64,000 nucleotides of DNA, from positions 124,001-188,000 of the forward strand of contig NZ_FWXV01000006.1 in NCBI RefSeq assembly GCF_900176515.1. The letters are read 5' to 3'. The position numbers and the translations under genes were made by a program. The notes beneath the pieces were generated by a model that worked only from the letters and a program-made list of their open reading frames with translations, was not told where the DNA came from and ran no database searches. Positions 34,212 to 42,756 of this stretch are shown one piece after another (position 1 is the stretch's first letter; every line of letters starts with the position of its first letter). Origin of the DNA: Kibdelosporangium aridum. GTDB lineage: Bacteria; Actinomycetota; Actinomycetes; Mycobacteriales; Pseudonocardiaceae.

Positions 34212-35024
34212 GTGAGCGAGCAGAGCGTCCCGGACAACATCGACGACCTTGTGGTGCACATGGCCGATGTCGGCGTGCGCCGCGGCGGCAACAAGCTGCT
34301 CACGGGGGTCAACTGGAGCGTGGAGCTCGACGAGCGTTGGGTGATCCTCGGCGGCAACGGCGCGGGCAAGACGACCCTGCTGCGGATGGCCGCCGCGGAG
34401 ATGCACCCGTCCAACGGGACAGTCCATGTGCTCGGCGAGCAGCTGGGCAAGGTGGACATGTTCGAGCTGCGGCCGCGGATCGGGTTCTGCTCCGCCGCGA
34501 CGGCCAACCGGTTCCCGCCGGACGAGAAGGCGCTCGACGTGGTCGTGAGCGCCGGTTACGCCGTGATGGGCCGCTGGCGCGAGGAGTACGAATCGCTGGA
34601 CACCGGCCGCGCGCAGCAGTTGCTGGACGGTCTGGGTGTCGGCCGGTTCGCTGATCGCATGTTCGGCACGCTGTCCGAGGGTGAGCGCAAGCGTGTCCTC
34701 ATCGCACGCGCGATGATGACCGACCCCGAGTTGTTATTGCTGGACGAGCCCGCCGCCGGTCTCGACCTCGGTGGCCGGGAGGACCTCGTGGCCAGGCTCA
34801 GCGAGCTCGCCATGGACCCGGACGCCCCCGCGACCATCCTGGTCACCCACCACGTCGAGGAGATCCCGCCGGGGTTCACCCACCTGATGCTGCTCTCGGC
34901 TGGCGCCGTGGTCGCCCAAGGCCTCATCGATGACGTGCTGACCAGCGAGAACCTGTCCGCGACCTTTGGCCAGAAGCTGCAGCTGGAACGCTCGGGTGAT
35001 CGGTTCTTCGCCCGGCGCGCCTGA
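34212..35024 (+). CDS. ABC-type ATPase, stand-alone
   Basis: A 270-aa nucleotide-binding subunit. The Walker A is GGNGAGKTTLL, the signature LSEGERKRVLIARA, the Walker B LLLLDEPAAGL, and the switch His lies in TILVTHHVEE. No permease gene is adjacent. It resembles the ModF/PhrA-type group of soluble ABC ATPases, whose role is uncertain. The start is GTG 34212. A 28-base gap leads to the enoyl-CoA hydratase gene, so these may be one operon. Confidence 0.85.
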   Translation: MSEQSVPDNIDDLVVHMADVGVRRGGNKLLTGVNWSVELDERWVILGGNGAGKTTLLRMAAAEMHPSNGTVHVLGEQLGKVDMFELRPRIGFCSAATANRFPPDEKALDVVVSAGYAVMGRWREEYESLDTGRAQQLLDGLGVGRFADRMFGTLSEGERKRVLIARAMMTDPELLLLDEPAAGLDLGGREDLVARLSELAMDPDAPATILVTHHVEEIPPGFTHLMLLSAGAVVAQGLIDDVLTSENLSATFGQKLQLERSGDRFFARRA

Positions 35025-35052
35025 CCTGCCTACTGGAAGGTAACCTCCGAGC

Positions 35053-35832
35053 ATGGGTGAGTTCGTCAAGCTCGAGGTAGCGGACGGGATCGGCACCATC
35101 CGGCTGGACCGGCCGCCGATGAACGCGTTGAACCGGCAGCTCCAGGCGGAGTTGCGGCAGGTGGCGATGGAGGCGGGCGAGCGGCCCGACGTCAAGTCCG
35201 TGATCATCTACGGCGGCCCGAAGGTGTTCGCGGCCGGTGCGGACGTCAAAGAGTTCGCCAAGATGGGGCACACCGACATCGCGGACTACGCCCCCGAGTT
35301 GTCCAAGACCCTCACGGTCGTCGCCGAGCTGCCGAAGCCGACGGTCGCCGCGATCACCGGGTACGCCCTGGGCGGCGGCTACGAACTGGCGCTGTGCTGC
35401 GACCGGCGGATCGCCGGCGACAACGCCAAGGTGGGCCAGCCGGAGATCCTGCTGGGCATCATCCCCGGCGCGGGCGGCACGCAGCGCCTCGCGCGGCTGA
35501 TCGGCCCGAGCAAGACCAAGGACATCATCTACACCGGCCGGTTCGTCGAGGCCGAAGAAGCACTCAAGATCGGCATGGTCGACCAGGTCGTGGCGCCCGA
35601 CGACGTGTACACCGCGGCGCAGAAGTGGGCGGGCCAGTTCACCGGCGCCGCGACGCGTGCGCTGGCCGCGGCGAAGGCCGCGATCGACGGCGGGCTGGAC
35701 GGTGACCTCAACGCCGGGCTGCGGCTGGAGACGGCGCTGTTCACCGGACTGTTCTCGACCGAGGACCGGACTGCCGGGATGGAGTCCTTCATCGCCAACG
35801 GCCCAGGAAAGGCGACCTTCAGTGGCAAGTGA
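35053..35832 (+). CDS. Enoyl-CoA hydratase/isomerase family protein
   Basis: A 259-aa crotonase-fold enzyme. The oxyanion-hole segments are KVFAAGADVKEFAKMG and ALGGGYELALCCDRRIAG, and the general acid/base region is GQPEILLGIIPGAGGTQRL with both typical Glu positions present. It should hydrate trans-2-enoyl-CoA in fatty-acid oxidation, although related reactions are possible. Its stop codon overlaps the next gene by 11 bases. Confidence 0.9.
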   Translation: MGEFVKLEVADGIGTIRLDRPPMNALNRQLQAELRQVAMEAGERPDVKSVIIYGGPKVFAAGADVKEFAKMGHTDIADYAPELSKTLTVVAELPKPTVAAITGYALGGGYELALCCDRRIAGDNAKVGQPEILLGIIPGAGGTQRLARLIGPSKTKDIIYTGRFVEAEEALKIGMVDQVVAPDDVYTAAQKWAGQFTGAATRALAAAKAAIDGGLDGDLNAGLRLETALFTGLFSTEDRTAGMESFIANGPGKATFSGK

Positions 35833-36775
35833 CCCCGCGCCCAACCCGCACGCGACGGCCGAGGAAGTCGAGGCGGCCTGGCAGGACCCGAAGCTCGCCA
35901 ACGTGCTGTACCACGACTGGGAAGCGGGCACTTACGACGAGAAGTGGTCGATCTCGTACGACGAGCGCTGCATCGAGTACGCCACCGGCCGCTTCGAGTC
36001 GGTCGCCGGCAAGGACGGCTGGCCGTACGAGACCGCGCTGGAACTGGGCTGTGGCACGGGTTTCTTCCTGCTGAACCTGATGCAGGGCGGCGTGATCAAG
36101 AAGGGCTCGGTGACCGACCTTTCGCCGGGCATGGTCCAGGTCGCGCTGAACAACGCTCGCAACCTCGGGCTGGACGTCGACGGCCGGGTGGCCGACGCGG
36201 AGCGGATCCCGTACGACGACAACAGTTTCGACTTGGTCGTCGGGCACGCGGTGCTGCACCACATCCCGGACCTGCCGACCGCGTTCCGTGAGGTGCTGCG
36301 GGTGCTCAAGCCGGGCGGGCGGTTCGTGTTCGCGGGCGAGCCGACGAAGATCGGCAACGCGTACGCCCGCAAGCTCGGCCAGATCACCTGGTGGCTGACC
36401 ACGAACATCACCAAGCTGCCCGCGCTGAACTCGTGGCGCCGTCCGCAGGAGGAACTCGACGAGTCCTCGCGCGCCGCGGCGCTCGAAGCGGTCGTGGACC
36501 TGCACACGTTCGACCCGACCGAGCTGGAGAAGCTGGTCCGCGACGCGGGTGGCGTGAACGTTCAGGCGAAGACCGAAGAGCTGGCGGCCGCGTTGTTCGG
36601 CTGGCCGGTGCGCACGTTCGAAGCCGCTGTGCCACAGGAGAAGCTGACGTTCGGCTGGCGAATGTTCGCCTACCGCGCATGGCAGCGACTGTCCTGGGTG
36701 GACGAGAACATCCTGCGCGGTGTGGCGCCGCGTGAGCTGTTCTACAACGTGATGATCACCGGCACCAAGCCGTGA
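35822..36775 (+). CDS. Class I SAM-dependent methyltransferase
   Basis: A 317-aa methyltransferase. Motif I is ALELGCGTGFFLLNLM, followed by the acidic loop and VVGHAVLHHIPDLPTAFREV, then LKPGGRFVFAGEP, the Methyltransf_11 pattern. GTG 35822 overlaps the hydratase stop, so translation is coupled. The longer upstream frame is the hydratase's shadow. The substrate is unknown; coupling to an enoyl-CoA hydratase may hint at a lipid or quinone-like acceptor. Confidence 0.85.
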   Translation: MASDPAPNPHATAEEVEAAWQDPKLANVLYHDWEAGTYDEKWSISYDERCIEYATGRFESVAGKDGWPYETALELGCGTGFFLLNLMQGGVIKKGSVTDLSPGMVQVALNNARNLGLDVDGRVADAERIPYDDNSFDLVVGHAVLHHIPDLPTAFREVLRVLKPGGRFVFAGEPTKIGNAYARKLGQITWWLTTNITKLPALNSWRRPQEELDESSRAAALEAVVDLHTFDPTELEKLVRDAGGVNVQAKTEELAAALFGWPVRTFEAAVPQEKLTFGWRMFAYRAWQRLSWVDENILRGVAPRELFYNVMITGTKP

Positions 36776-36778
36776 GCC

Positions 36779-37933
36779 GTGGGATACCGCTTCACCCTTG
36801 AGGACGTCGCCTTCCTCGGCTCACCGGCCGGTGAAGCGGCCCTCGCTGAGATCGACCAGTTGGCGCTGACGTCGGCGAGCTACCTCGCCGACGTCAGCAC
36901 CGCTCGGCGTCTGGCAGGCGATCGTGCGCCGATGCTGTTGGAAACGGTGTTGCTGCGCCGAAAAGCACTGTCCAAATTAGACGTGTCCGGGTGGCTGTTC
37001 ACGGATGACGCGTTGCAGCAGGCAACCCCGTGGCAGGTCGCGGCACACCGAGCGCAGCGGTTCGCCGGCCGTGTTGTGCATGACGTGACGTGTTCCATCG
37101 GCACGGAACTCGTTCACTTGAACGGTTTCGCGGTGGGTTCGGACCTGGATCCGGTGCGGCTGGCCATGGCACGCCACAACACGGGCCGCCCAGTCGTCCA
37201 AGCGGACGCCCTGCGTCCGGTCACGCGTGACGCGGCGATCCTGGCCGACCCGGCCCGCCGGGATTCTTCGGGACGGCGGCGCTGGCGTCCGGCGGATTTC
37301 ACCCCGCCCCTGGATGCTTTGGCTTCCGTCTACCGGAACCGGGATATGGCGGTGAAGTGTGCGCCGGGGATCGACGCGGCTGACGTCCCGTGGGCGTCGG
37401 AGATCGAACTGGTGTCGTTGGACGGCCAGGTCCGCGAGTCATGCCTGTGGACCGGATCGCTTGCCACGCCGGGAGTCACCCGCCGGGCAACGGTACTGCG
37501 GTCCTCAATGGACGCTTGGACGATCACCGACGCGTCGCCGGACACCTGCCCGGTGACGCCGCCGGCCGAATGGATCATCGACCCGGATGGTGCCGTTGTC
37601 CGCGCTGGGCTCGTCCGCAACTACGCGGCCGCACATGGGCTCGCGCAGCTGGATCCGCGGATCGCTTACCTGACCGGAGACCAGCCACCGCCGGGGATTC
37701 GGGCGTTCCGCGTGATCGAATACGGCCGGTACTCCGAGAAGTCGTTGCGCCAGTTGCTGGCCAAGCATGACGTCGGGCGGCTGGAGATCCTGGTTCGCGG
37801 GCTGGACGTGGATCCGAACGCTTTGCGCCCCCGCCTCAAGTTGCGGGGAGAGGCGGAGGCGACTGTGGTGCTGACCCGAATCGGCCACACACCAACAGCT
37901 CTGCTGTGCAAAGCCGAACGCATTCCGGGCTGA
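36779..37933 (+). CDS. THUMP-like-domain methyltransferase
   Basis: A 384-aa protein of the actinobacterial methyltransferase family with a C-terminal THUMP-like domain. The fold core is VVHDVTCSIGTELVHLNGF and VGSDLDPVRLAMARHN, followed by ILADPARRDSSGRRRW, a D-P-x-R motif like the DPPY-type catalytic loop. The C-terminal part (GRYSEKSLRQLLAKHDVGRL) is the THUMP-like region. It probably acts on RNA, but the target is undefined. It follows the preceding methyltransferase with a three-base gap and ends at a strong hairpin. Confidence 0.83.
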   Translation: MGYRFTLEDVAFLGSPAGEAALAEIDQLALTSASYLADVSTARRLAGDRAPMLLETVLLRRKALSKLDVSGWLFTDDALQQATPWQVAAHRAQRFAGRVVHDVTCSIGTELVHLNGFAVGSDLDPVRLAMARHNTGRPVVQADALRPVTRDAAILADPARRDSSGRRRWRPADFTPPLDALASVYRNRDMAVKCAPGIDAADVPWASEIELVSLDGQVRESCLWTGSLATPGVTRRATVLRSSMDAWTITDASPDTCPVTPPAEWIIDPDGAVVRAGLVRNYAAAHGLAQLDPRIAYLTGDQPPPGIRAFRVIEYGRYSEKSLRQLLAKHDVGRLEILVRGLDVDPNALRPRLKLRGEAEATVVLTRIGHTPTALLCKAERIPG

Positions 37934-37936
37934 CGC

Positions 37937-37968
37937 CTGCTCGCCTCGACAGCCCGAGAGGCGAGCAG
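37937..37968 (+). terminator. 11-bp hairpin after the methyltransferase operon
   Basis: CTGCTCGCCTC (37937-37947) pairs perfectly with 37958-37968 around a 10-base loop, three bases beyond the stop codon. There is no T-tract. It likely ends the 34.2-37.9 kb transcript. Confidence 0.75.
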
Positions 37969-38060
37969 TGGGAGCGTCACCTTGCCCAGGGGAACCGCGG
38001 ATGACGGGACCGTCGGCCCCCCTCGGGCCGGCGGTTCCGCTCCAGCACCGGGCGAGATCG

Positions 38061-38318
38061 TCATCGTGCTGGCTCGGGTACCCCTTCGGCCGAGTTACGG
38101 CCGAGACGCCACGCCCAGCGCCATCCGTCGAGCACCGCGACCACAGAGCCCCCGACGGCAAGCAGGAACGCCAGTCCTGCGGCGCCTTCCATGGTCGCGG
38201 TGCTCAGCACCACCGTGATCGCCCAGATCTGCATGGCTGTGAACGGGATGGCGATGCACGCGGCGAAGAATCCGCGGCGCCACTTGCCTGGGTCCGGAGC
38301 CGGAAGAAACGGGTCCAT
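38061..38318 (-). CDS. Small two-helix membrane protein
   Basis: An 85-aa protein with two membrane helices (GFFAACIAIPFTAMQIWAIT and GAAGLAFLLAVGGSVVAVL) and charged ends. AAGGAGG precedes ATG 38318 closely, which fixes the start; the longer frame is spurious. I recognise no family. It lies downstream of the Crp/Fnr gene on the same strand, with a perfect 20-bp palindrome 57 bases before its start. It is therefore a likely target of that regulator. Confidence 0.7.
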   Translation of the reverse strand: MDPFLPAPDPGKWRRGFFAACIAIPFTAMQIWAITVVLSTATMEGAAGLAFLLAVGGSVVAVLDGWRWAWRLGRNSAEGVPEPAR

Positions 38319-38374
38319 GTGCGCCCCCTCCTTGGGTTTCGTACTTACGATGAAACCCGGAACGGCGCGGAATC

Positions 38375-38394
38375 TCTGTGTCAGCTGACACAGA
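38375..38394. promoter_or_regulatory. Perfect 20-bp palindrome, Crp-like site
   Basis: TCTGTGTCAGCTGACACAGA is fully self-complementary with no spacer. It contains TGTGT...ACACA halves like a Crp/Fnr site. It sits between the end of the crp-like gene and the small membrane protein gene, at a promoter-typical distance upstream of the latter. It is a candidate operator for the neighbouring Crp-family protein. Confidence 0.65.
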
Positions 38395-38398
38395 AGGG

Positions 38399-39067
38399 CT
38401 AACGAGCCAACCGGCGCAGCTCGTCCAGCCGGTGCACGCGGATCCAGCCGCGGCCGGTGCTGATGATGCCACGTTCGCGCAAGGACCGCAGCGCCCGTGC
38501 GTATGACTCGCGCGAAGTCGCCGCGTTGTCGGCGAGTTGCTGTTGGGTCAGCCCGGCTTTGATCTCGATCGTCGAGCCGTTCTGTGCACCGTGCTCCGCG
38601 GCCATCTGGGCGAGTTGGGCGTATACGCGATGGCTGGCCGTGCCGCCGCCGTACTCCGCGCGTTGGTGGTTCGTCTGGCCGAATCTCTCGTGCAGCACGC
38701 CGAGCAACGTCCACGCCAGTTTGGCGCGGGTCTGCGACAGGTGGATGAACCTGTTGCTGGGCACGGTGATCGCATCGACCTTGTCCAGCGCGCGAACAGT
38801 CGCGGTGCGGGGCTGGTCGTACAGCGCGGCCATCTCGCCGAGGATGTCGCCCGCGCTGCGCAGTGCGATCACGACTTCCCGTCCGTCCGTCGTGTGGGTG
38901 ATCACTTGGACATGCCCGGACAGCACTACGACCACGTGCTTGGACTGGTCACCTTCATGCCAAAGATACTCACCGGCCACGTAGCCACGCCGATGCGACA
39001 CCTGCTCGATCACGCCGCGCTCGGTGGTTGTCAGCCTCTCCCAGAAACTGTCCGGACCTGTGTCCAC
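38399..39067 (-). CDS. Crp/Fnr-family transcriptional regulator
   Basis: About 222 aa. An N-terminal cyclic-nucleotide-binding fold (GEYLWHEGDQSKHVVVVLSG, then GDILGEMAALYDQPRTATVR, the phosphate-binding cassette) leads to a C-terminal winged helix (LTQQQLADNAATSRESYARA). The GEMA...PRTATVR cassette keeps the Glu and Arg used to bind cyclic nucleotide. The start is uncertain: GTG 39067 has a Shine-Dalgarno-like sequence too close, and TTG 39106 is an alternative. It is divergent from a nucleotide-cyclase-like gene, an attractive signal-receiver pairing. Confidence 0.87.
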   Translation of the reverse strand: MDTGPDSFWERLTTTERGVIEQVSHRRGYVAGEYLWHEGDQSKHVVVVLSGHVQVITHTTDGREVVIALRSAGDILGEMAALYDQPRTATVRALDKVDAITVPSNRFIHLSQTRAKLAWTLLGVLHERFGQTNHQRAEYGGGTASHRVYAQLAQMAAEHGAQNGSTIEIKAGLTQQQLADNAATSRESYARALRSLRERGIISTGRGWIRVHRLDELRRLAR

Positions 39068-39180
39068 TCCTTCAGGTTGCCAAGTAGACGACCTGGAACA
39101 CAACAATTCTCACCCGGCTGCCAGCTATGGTTGGACTCACAACACCGGCCTGGGGCGGCGATTATGGGGAGTGATCCGTC

Positions 39181-40074
39181 GTGACCACAGAACACCGGGC
39201 GATTGTCGCTGTCGACATCGCGTCCTTCACCGACCCCAGACGCACGCTGATGCATCTGCGGACGGTCCAGGAGGGCTTGTACGACATGCTGCGAGTGTCC
39301 TTCGACGAAGCCGGGATGGCGTGGAAACTCGTATACCACGAAGACCGTGGCGACGGCGCGATGATCCTCGTACCGCCGGAGTTTCCCAAGCTGTTGCTGG
39401 CCGATCAGTGGTACGGCCGATTGCTCGCGGCATTGCGCCGCTACAACGAGGTGCACACGCTCGAAACGCGAGTGCAGTTGCGCGTCGCACTGCACCACGG
39501 CGAGGTTTACGCGAATTCCGATGGTGTGGTCAGCCACGCGGTGAATCTCGCGTTTCGCATCCTCGACGCCAAACCGGCGAAGTCCGCATTGGCTCAGACC
39601 GGCGGCATGCTGGCGCTGATCGCCTCGAACGACTTCTTTCAAGACGTGATCGCCCAGGAGCCGAGCGCGGTTCCGTCGGCCTACCGGCGAATCGCGGTGT
39701 CGGTGAAGCAGACCGAAACCGTGGCGTGGTTACGCCTGCCCGACGTGCACGTGCCGCCGCCCGCGCCACCGCCGCCACGGGTTCAGGTCACCCCGCTGTC
39801 GGACATCGTGGACGCGTTGCTGGAACTGCCGTTCGTCCGTGAGGCGAACAGCAGGGCGATGTTGATCGATCTGCTGCCAAGGGAGATCGCGAATTCGGTG
39901 CCGTACTACCCGATCACCAGGATGCATGTCTTCGCATTGGTGCAGACCTGCCTGCGGCACGAGCGGGGTCTGCTCGACCTGATCGAGGCGGTCCGCCAGC
40001 TGGATGGCGACTCCGGGGGAGTACGCCGATTGGAGGGTATCAAGCGGCTGCTGTTGTCGGATTCGGTCGACTGA
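39181..40074 (+). CDS. Nucleotide-cyclase-like protein with C-terminal effector-associated domain
   Basis: A 297-aa protein. Residues 1-170 resemble a class III nucleotide cyclase: VAVDIASF and EDRGDGAMILV supply metal-binding Asp positions, and AVNLAFRIL supplies the Asn and Arg used in catalysis. After a proline-rich linker (HVPPPAPPPPRVQ), residues 210-290 form a helical domain. That domain matches the N-terminus of the next protein and looks like the effector-associated domain (EAD2) of STAND systems. GTG 39181 has GGGGAG nine bases upstream. Cyclase activity is inferred only. Confidence 0.75.
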   Translation: MTTEHRAIVAVDIASFTDPRRTLMHLRTVQEGLYDMLRVSFDEAGMAWKLVYHEDRGDGAMILVPPEFPKLLLADQWYGRLLAALRRYNEVHTLETRVQLRVALHHGEVYANSDGVVSHAVNLAFRILDAKPAKSALAQTGGMLALIASNDFFQDVIAQEPSAVPSAYRRIAVSVKQTETVAWLRLPDVHVPPPAPPPPRVQVTPLSDIVDALLELPFVREANSRAMLIDLLPREIANSVPYYPITRMHVFALVQTCLRHERGLLDLIEAVRQLDGDSGGVRRLEGIKRLLLSDSVD

Positions 40075-40114
40075 GATATTCCCAATTCGGGCGCTGAGAC
40101 ACGGAGGTGAAACC

Positions 40115-42565
40115 GTGTGGCCGTTGGCTGGCCTGGGACGGCGGCGGGATGTCTGGCAAGCGGTGGTGGAGACCCTCGAGCAGGTGCAGGTGTTACGCGA
40201 TCCGATCGGCCGTGGACTGTGCCTTGACCTGGTCTCCCAGCACCTCGGGCTGCCCTTACAGGTCAGGCATTTCCCATCGACCCGCCAGCACATCTACAGC
40301 ATCCTGCTGGCATGCGACCAGCACCCTGGCGCACTGTCGGCGTTCCTGCGTGTCCTGAGCGAACTGGAGCCCAGGTCGCGCGCTGTGTCATGGGCGCGGC
40401 AGATGCTCAGCGGTGACGTGCCGCGCCAGCGCGGTGCCGTTCGGGCCGATCACCCGGTGATCCGAGGAGAAGTGCCGCCACGGGCCGCCGATTTCACGCC
40501 TGACGTGGAGCTGCTCGCCGCGGTCCGGGACAGGAGTCCGGCCGTCTTGATCGGTGCCGGCAAGTCCGAGCTCGCCGCCGAGTACGCGCATCGGCACGTG
40601 GGAGATCACGACGTGGTCTGGTGGATCCCGTCGACCCATCCGGTACAGGTGCGTATCGCACTGGTCAAACTCGCCATGCGGCTGAAGCTGCCGGTCGAAC
40701 CGAGCGCGCAGGCGGCGGTTCCTGCCGTCCTTGACGCCCTGCGTACCCGCGACTCGCTGCTGATCTTCGACGACGTCGGCCGGATCGACGACGTGCGGCC
40801 GTTTTTCCCCGCAGGCCCCGGACATGTCGTCGTAACGTCCCGTTCCGCCACCGGCAATGCGATCGAAGTTCCGTGGCCACGTGCCAATCCGGAAGTCGAG
40901 CAGGACGACTTGCTCAAGGTCTGCGCGTTCTTCGCGGAGGGGCCGATATCGCGCAGGCTCTTCGCCAGTGCGCCGCACCTTCCGTCCCTTCCCGATCTCG
41001 CCGCGACCCTGCGCGACCCGGTCCTGCTCAGCCGCGAGATCCGGCGGATCGGCGCGCGAGGACTGGCCAAGGTGGATCATCGCAACGACACCGTCGAGCT
41101 GACTCGCCGACTCCCGCGCGAGGAACGGTTCAGACATGACGCGCACCTGATCCTGGCGTACGCGGATCCCAACGATCCGGAGAACGCGGCGAACTGGTCG
41201 TGTTACGCCGATCTGCTGCCGCACGTGCTGGCAAGCGGTGTGCTGGACTGCGGTGATCCGCAGGTCCGCAGGCTCGCCATCAACATGGTCGCTTTCCTGT
41301 CCGAATGGGGAGATCCCGACGACGCGCGGACAATGGCCGCGACACTCGTGGATCGATGGCGGGACAACAGGAGAGACGCGCTGACCGCCGCACGATGGCT
41401 GGCAAGGACATCACGCCAAGCGGGTCTGTTCGAAGAGGCCGGGCGGATCGGCGAGTCCACAGTGGCGCAATCGCGGGAGCACCTCGGTCAGGACCACGAG
41501 GACACACTGCTTTCGGCTCAGTCCGTGGCCGAAGACCTGCGTGCTGCGGGGGAATTCGTGTCTGGGATGGCGTTGGGCAAGTTCGCGTACCAGCGCGCTC
41601 CTGGTACGTTCGGCGACGACGACCCGGACACGCTTGAGGCCACGAGCAAGTACGCCTCGGCGCTGAGACTCTGTGGCGACTTCGACACCGCACGAAGACT
41701 CCACGAGCAGACAGCGGAACGGAAAACCGATGTCTTTGGCGAGAACCATCCCGCCACTCTGTCTACTTTGAACAGCTGGGTGCTCGACCTGATCGCGTGC
41801 GGGAAGTGGCCGGAAGCATGCCAGGTCCAGGAAGACACCGTGCAACGCCTTCGCGAGAACGCCGGGATCCGCCACGTGATGACCTTGCGGGCGACCAGAA
41901 CCCTTGCTGTCGCACGACGTCTGGCCGGTGATGCGGTGAATGCGTTGCCGCTGGGGCAAGTCGCACTCGACGGTCTGATCGGGAGATACGGCGAAGCAGC
42001 GCCAGAGGCCATTTCCGCGGCGATGAACGTCTCGGTGACGCTCAGGCAGCTCGGCAGGCTGGAAGAGGCCCGCAGGCTGGGCCTGCACGTTCACACGCTC
42101 AGCCAGCGCACCTGGGGCCAGCACCACCCGTTCACCCTCGCCGCCGCCACGAATGTGGCCGTGACCCTGCATGTTCTCGGTGAGCTGTCCACCGCTCGCG
42201 GGCTGAACGAGAAGGCGATGAACCGGATGCGCGCGGCACTCGGCGAGGACCACCCGTTCAGCCTGGTCTGTGCCGCCAACCTGGCCAACGACCTGGCCAG
42301 GGCCGGCCAGTACGCGGCCGCTAGGGACCTCGGTCTGGACACCATGGAGCGGTCACAGCGCGCACTGCCCGACGACCATCCGCACACATGCGCGGTCGCC
42401 ACCAACCTCGCCCTGCACCTGCGCGGCCTCGGTCAACTGGACGAATCCGCCGACTTGCAACGTGACAGCGTGACTCGCCTCCGCAGGACTCTCGGGGCGA
42501 ATCATCCCGTGACGGTCGCGGCCGCTGAGAACCGCCGGATCTTCTGCACCGTCGACATCATCTGA
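40115..42565 (+). CDS. NB-ARC-like STAND ATPase with N-terminal EAD and TPR repeats
   Basis: An 816-aa protein. Residues 1-95 (VWQAVVETLEQVQVLRDP to RAVSWARQML) match the EAD-like tail of the preceding protein. The NTPase has a shortened P-loop (AVLIGAGKSELAAEYAH, Lys150), Walker B DSLLIFDDVG and a sensor-like VVTSRS. From about 420 the rest is TPRs with the GxxHPxTL rhythm. GTG 40115 follows GGAGGTG and decides the start. Such proteins are regulated switches in bacterial conflict or signalling; this resembles TPR proteins of FxSxx-COOH systems, but I saw no FxSxx peptide. Confidence 0.8.
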   Translation: MWPLAGLGRRRDVWQAVVETLEQVQVLRDPIGRGLCLDLVSQHLGLPLQVRHFPSTRQHIYSILLACDQHPGALSAFLRVLSELEPRSRAVSWARQMLSGDVPRQRGAVRADHPVIRGEVPPRAADFTPDVELLAAVRDRSPAVLIGAGKSELAAEYAHRHVGDHDVVWWIPSTHPVQVRIALVKLAMRLKLPVEPSAQAAVPAVLDALRTRDSLLIFDDVGRIDDVRPFFPAGPGHVVVTSRSATGNAIEVPWPRANPEVEQDDLLKVCAFFAEGPISRRLFASAPHLPSLPDLAATLRDPVLLSREIRRIGARGLAKVDHRNDTVELTRRLPREERFRHDAHLILAYADPNDPENAANWSCYADLLPHVLASGVLDCGDPQVRRLAINMVAFLSEWGDPDDARTMAATLVDRWRDNRRDALTAARWLARTSRQAGLFEEAGRIGESTVAQSREHLGQDHEDTLLSAQSVAEDLRAAGEFVSGMALGKFAYQRAPGTFGDDDPDTLEATSKYASALRLCGDFDTARRLHEQTAERKTDVFGENHPATLSTLNSWVLDLIACGKWPEACQVQEDTVQRLRENAGIRHVMTLRATRTLAVARRLAGDAVNALPLGQVALDGLIGRYGEAAPEAISAAMNVSVTLRQLGRLEEARRLGLHVHTLSQRTWGQHHPFTLAAATNVAVTLHVLGELSTARGLNEKAMNRMRAALGEDHPFSLVCAANLANDLARAGQYAAARDLGLDTMERSQRALPDDHPHTCAVATNLALHLRGLGQLDESADLQRDSVTRLRRTLGANHPVTVAAAENRRIFCTVDII

Positions 42566-42660
42566 GCAGGCCCACAGGGCGTGTCCACCATTCCGACACC
42601 GTGTGTCGCACTTTCCGGCACCGTGAAATCGCAAAAAAGGAAGTGGAGTTTTGATGAAGC

Positions 42661-42730
42661 CGCAGCGCCCCTACAGTCGGGGGGTGGGCGGGGCGCTGCG
42701 GCCTGCCCGCGCCGGAACCGTGCGCGGGCA
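42661..42730. terminator. Two tandem hairpins between convergent genes
   Basis: CGCAGCGCCCC (42661-42671) pairs with 42690-42700, and TGCCCGCGC (42704-42712) pairs with 42722-42730. Both stems are perfect. They occupy most of the gap between the STAND gene and the convergent primase-like gene and can end transcription from both sides. Confidence 0.75.
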
Positions 42731-42756
42731 CGCGGCGGACCATGGGGTGAGCCGGC

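Noticed and set aside
40115..42565. Full FxSxx-COOH system
   Set aside because: The TPR ATPase resembles proteins of that system, but no small FxSxx-COOH peptide or radical SAM gene is present nearby.
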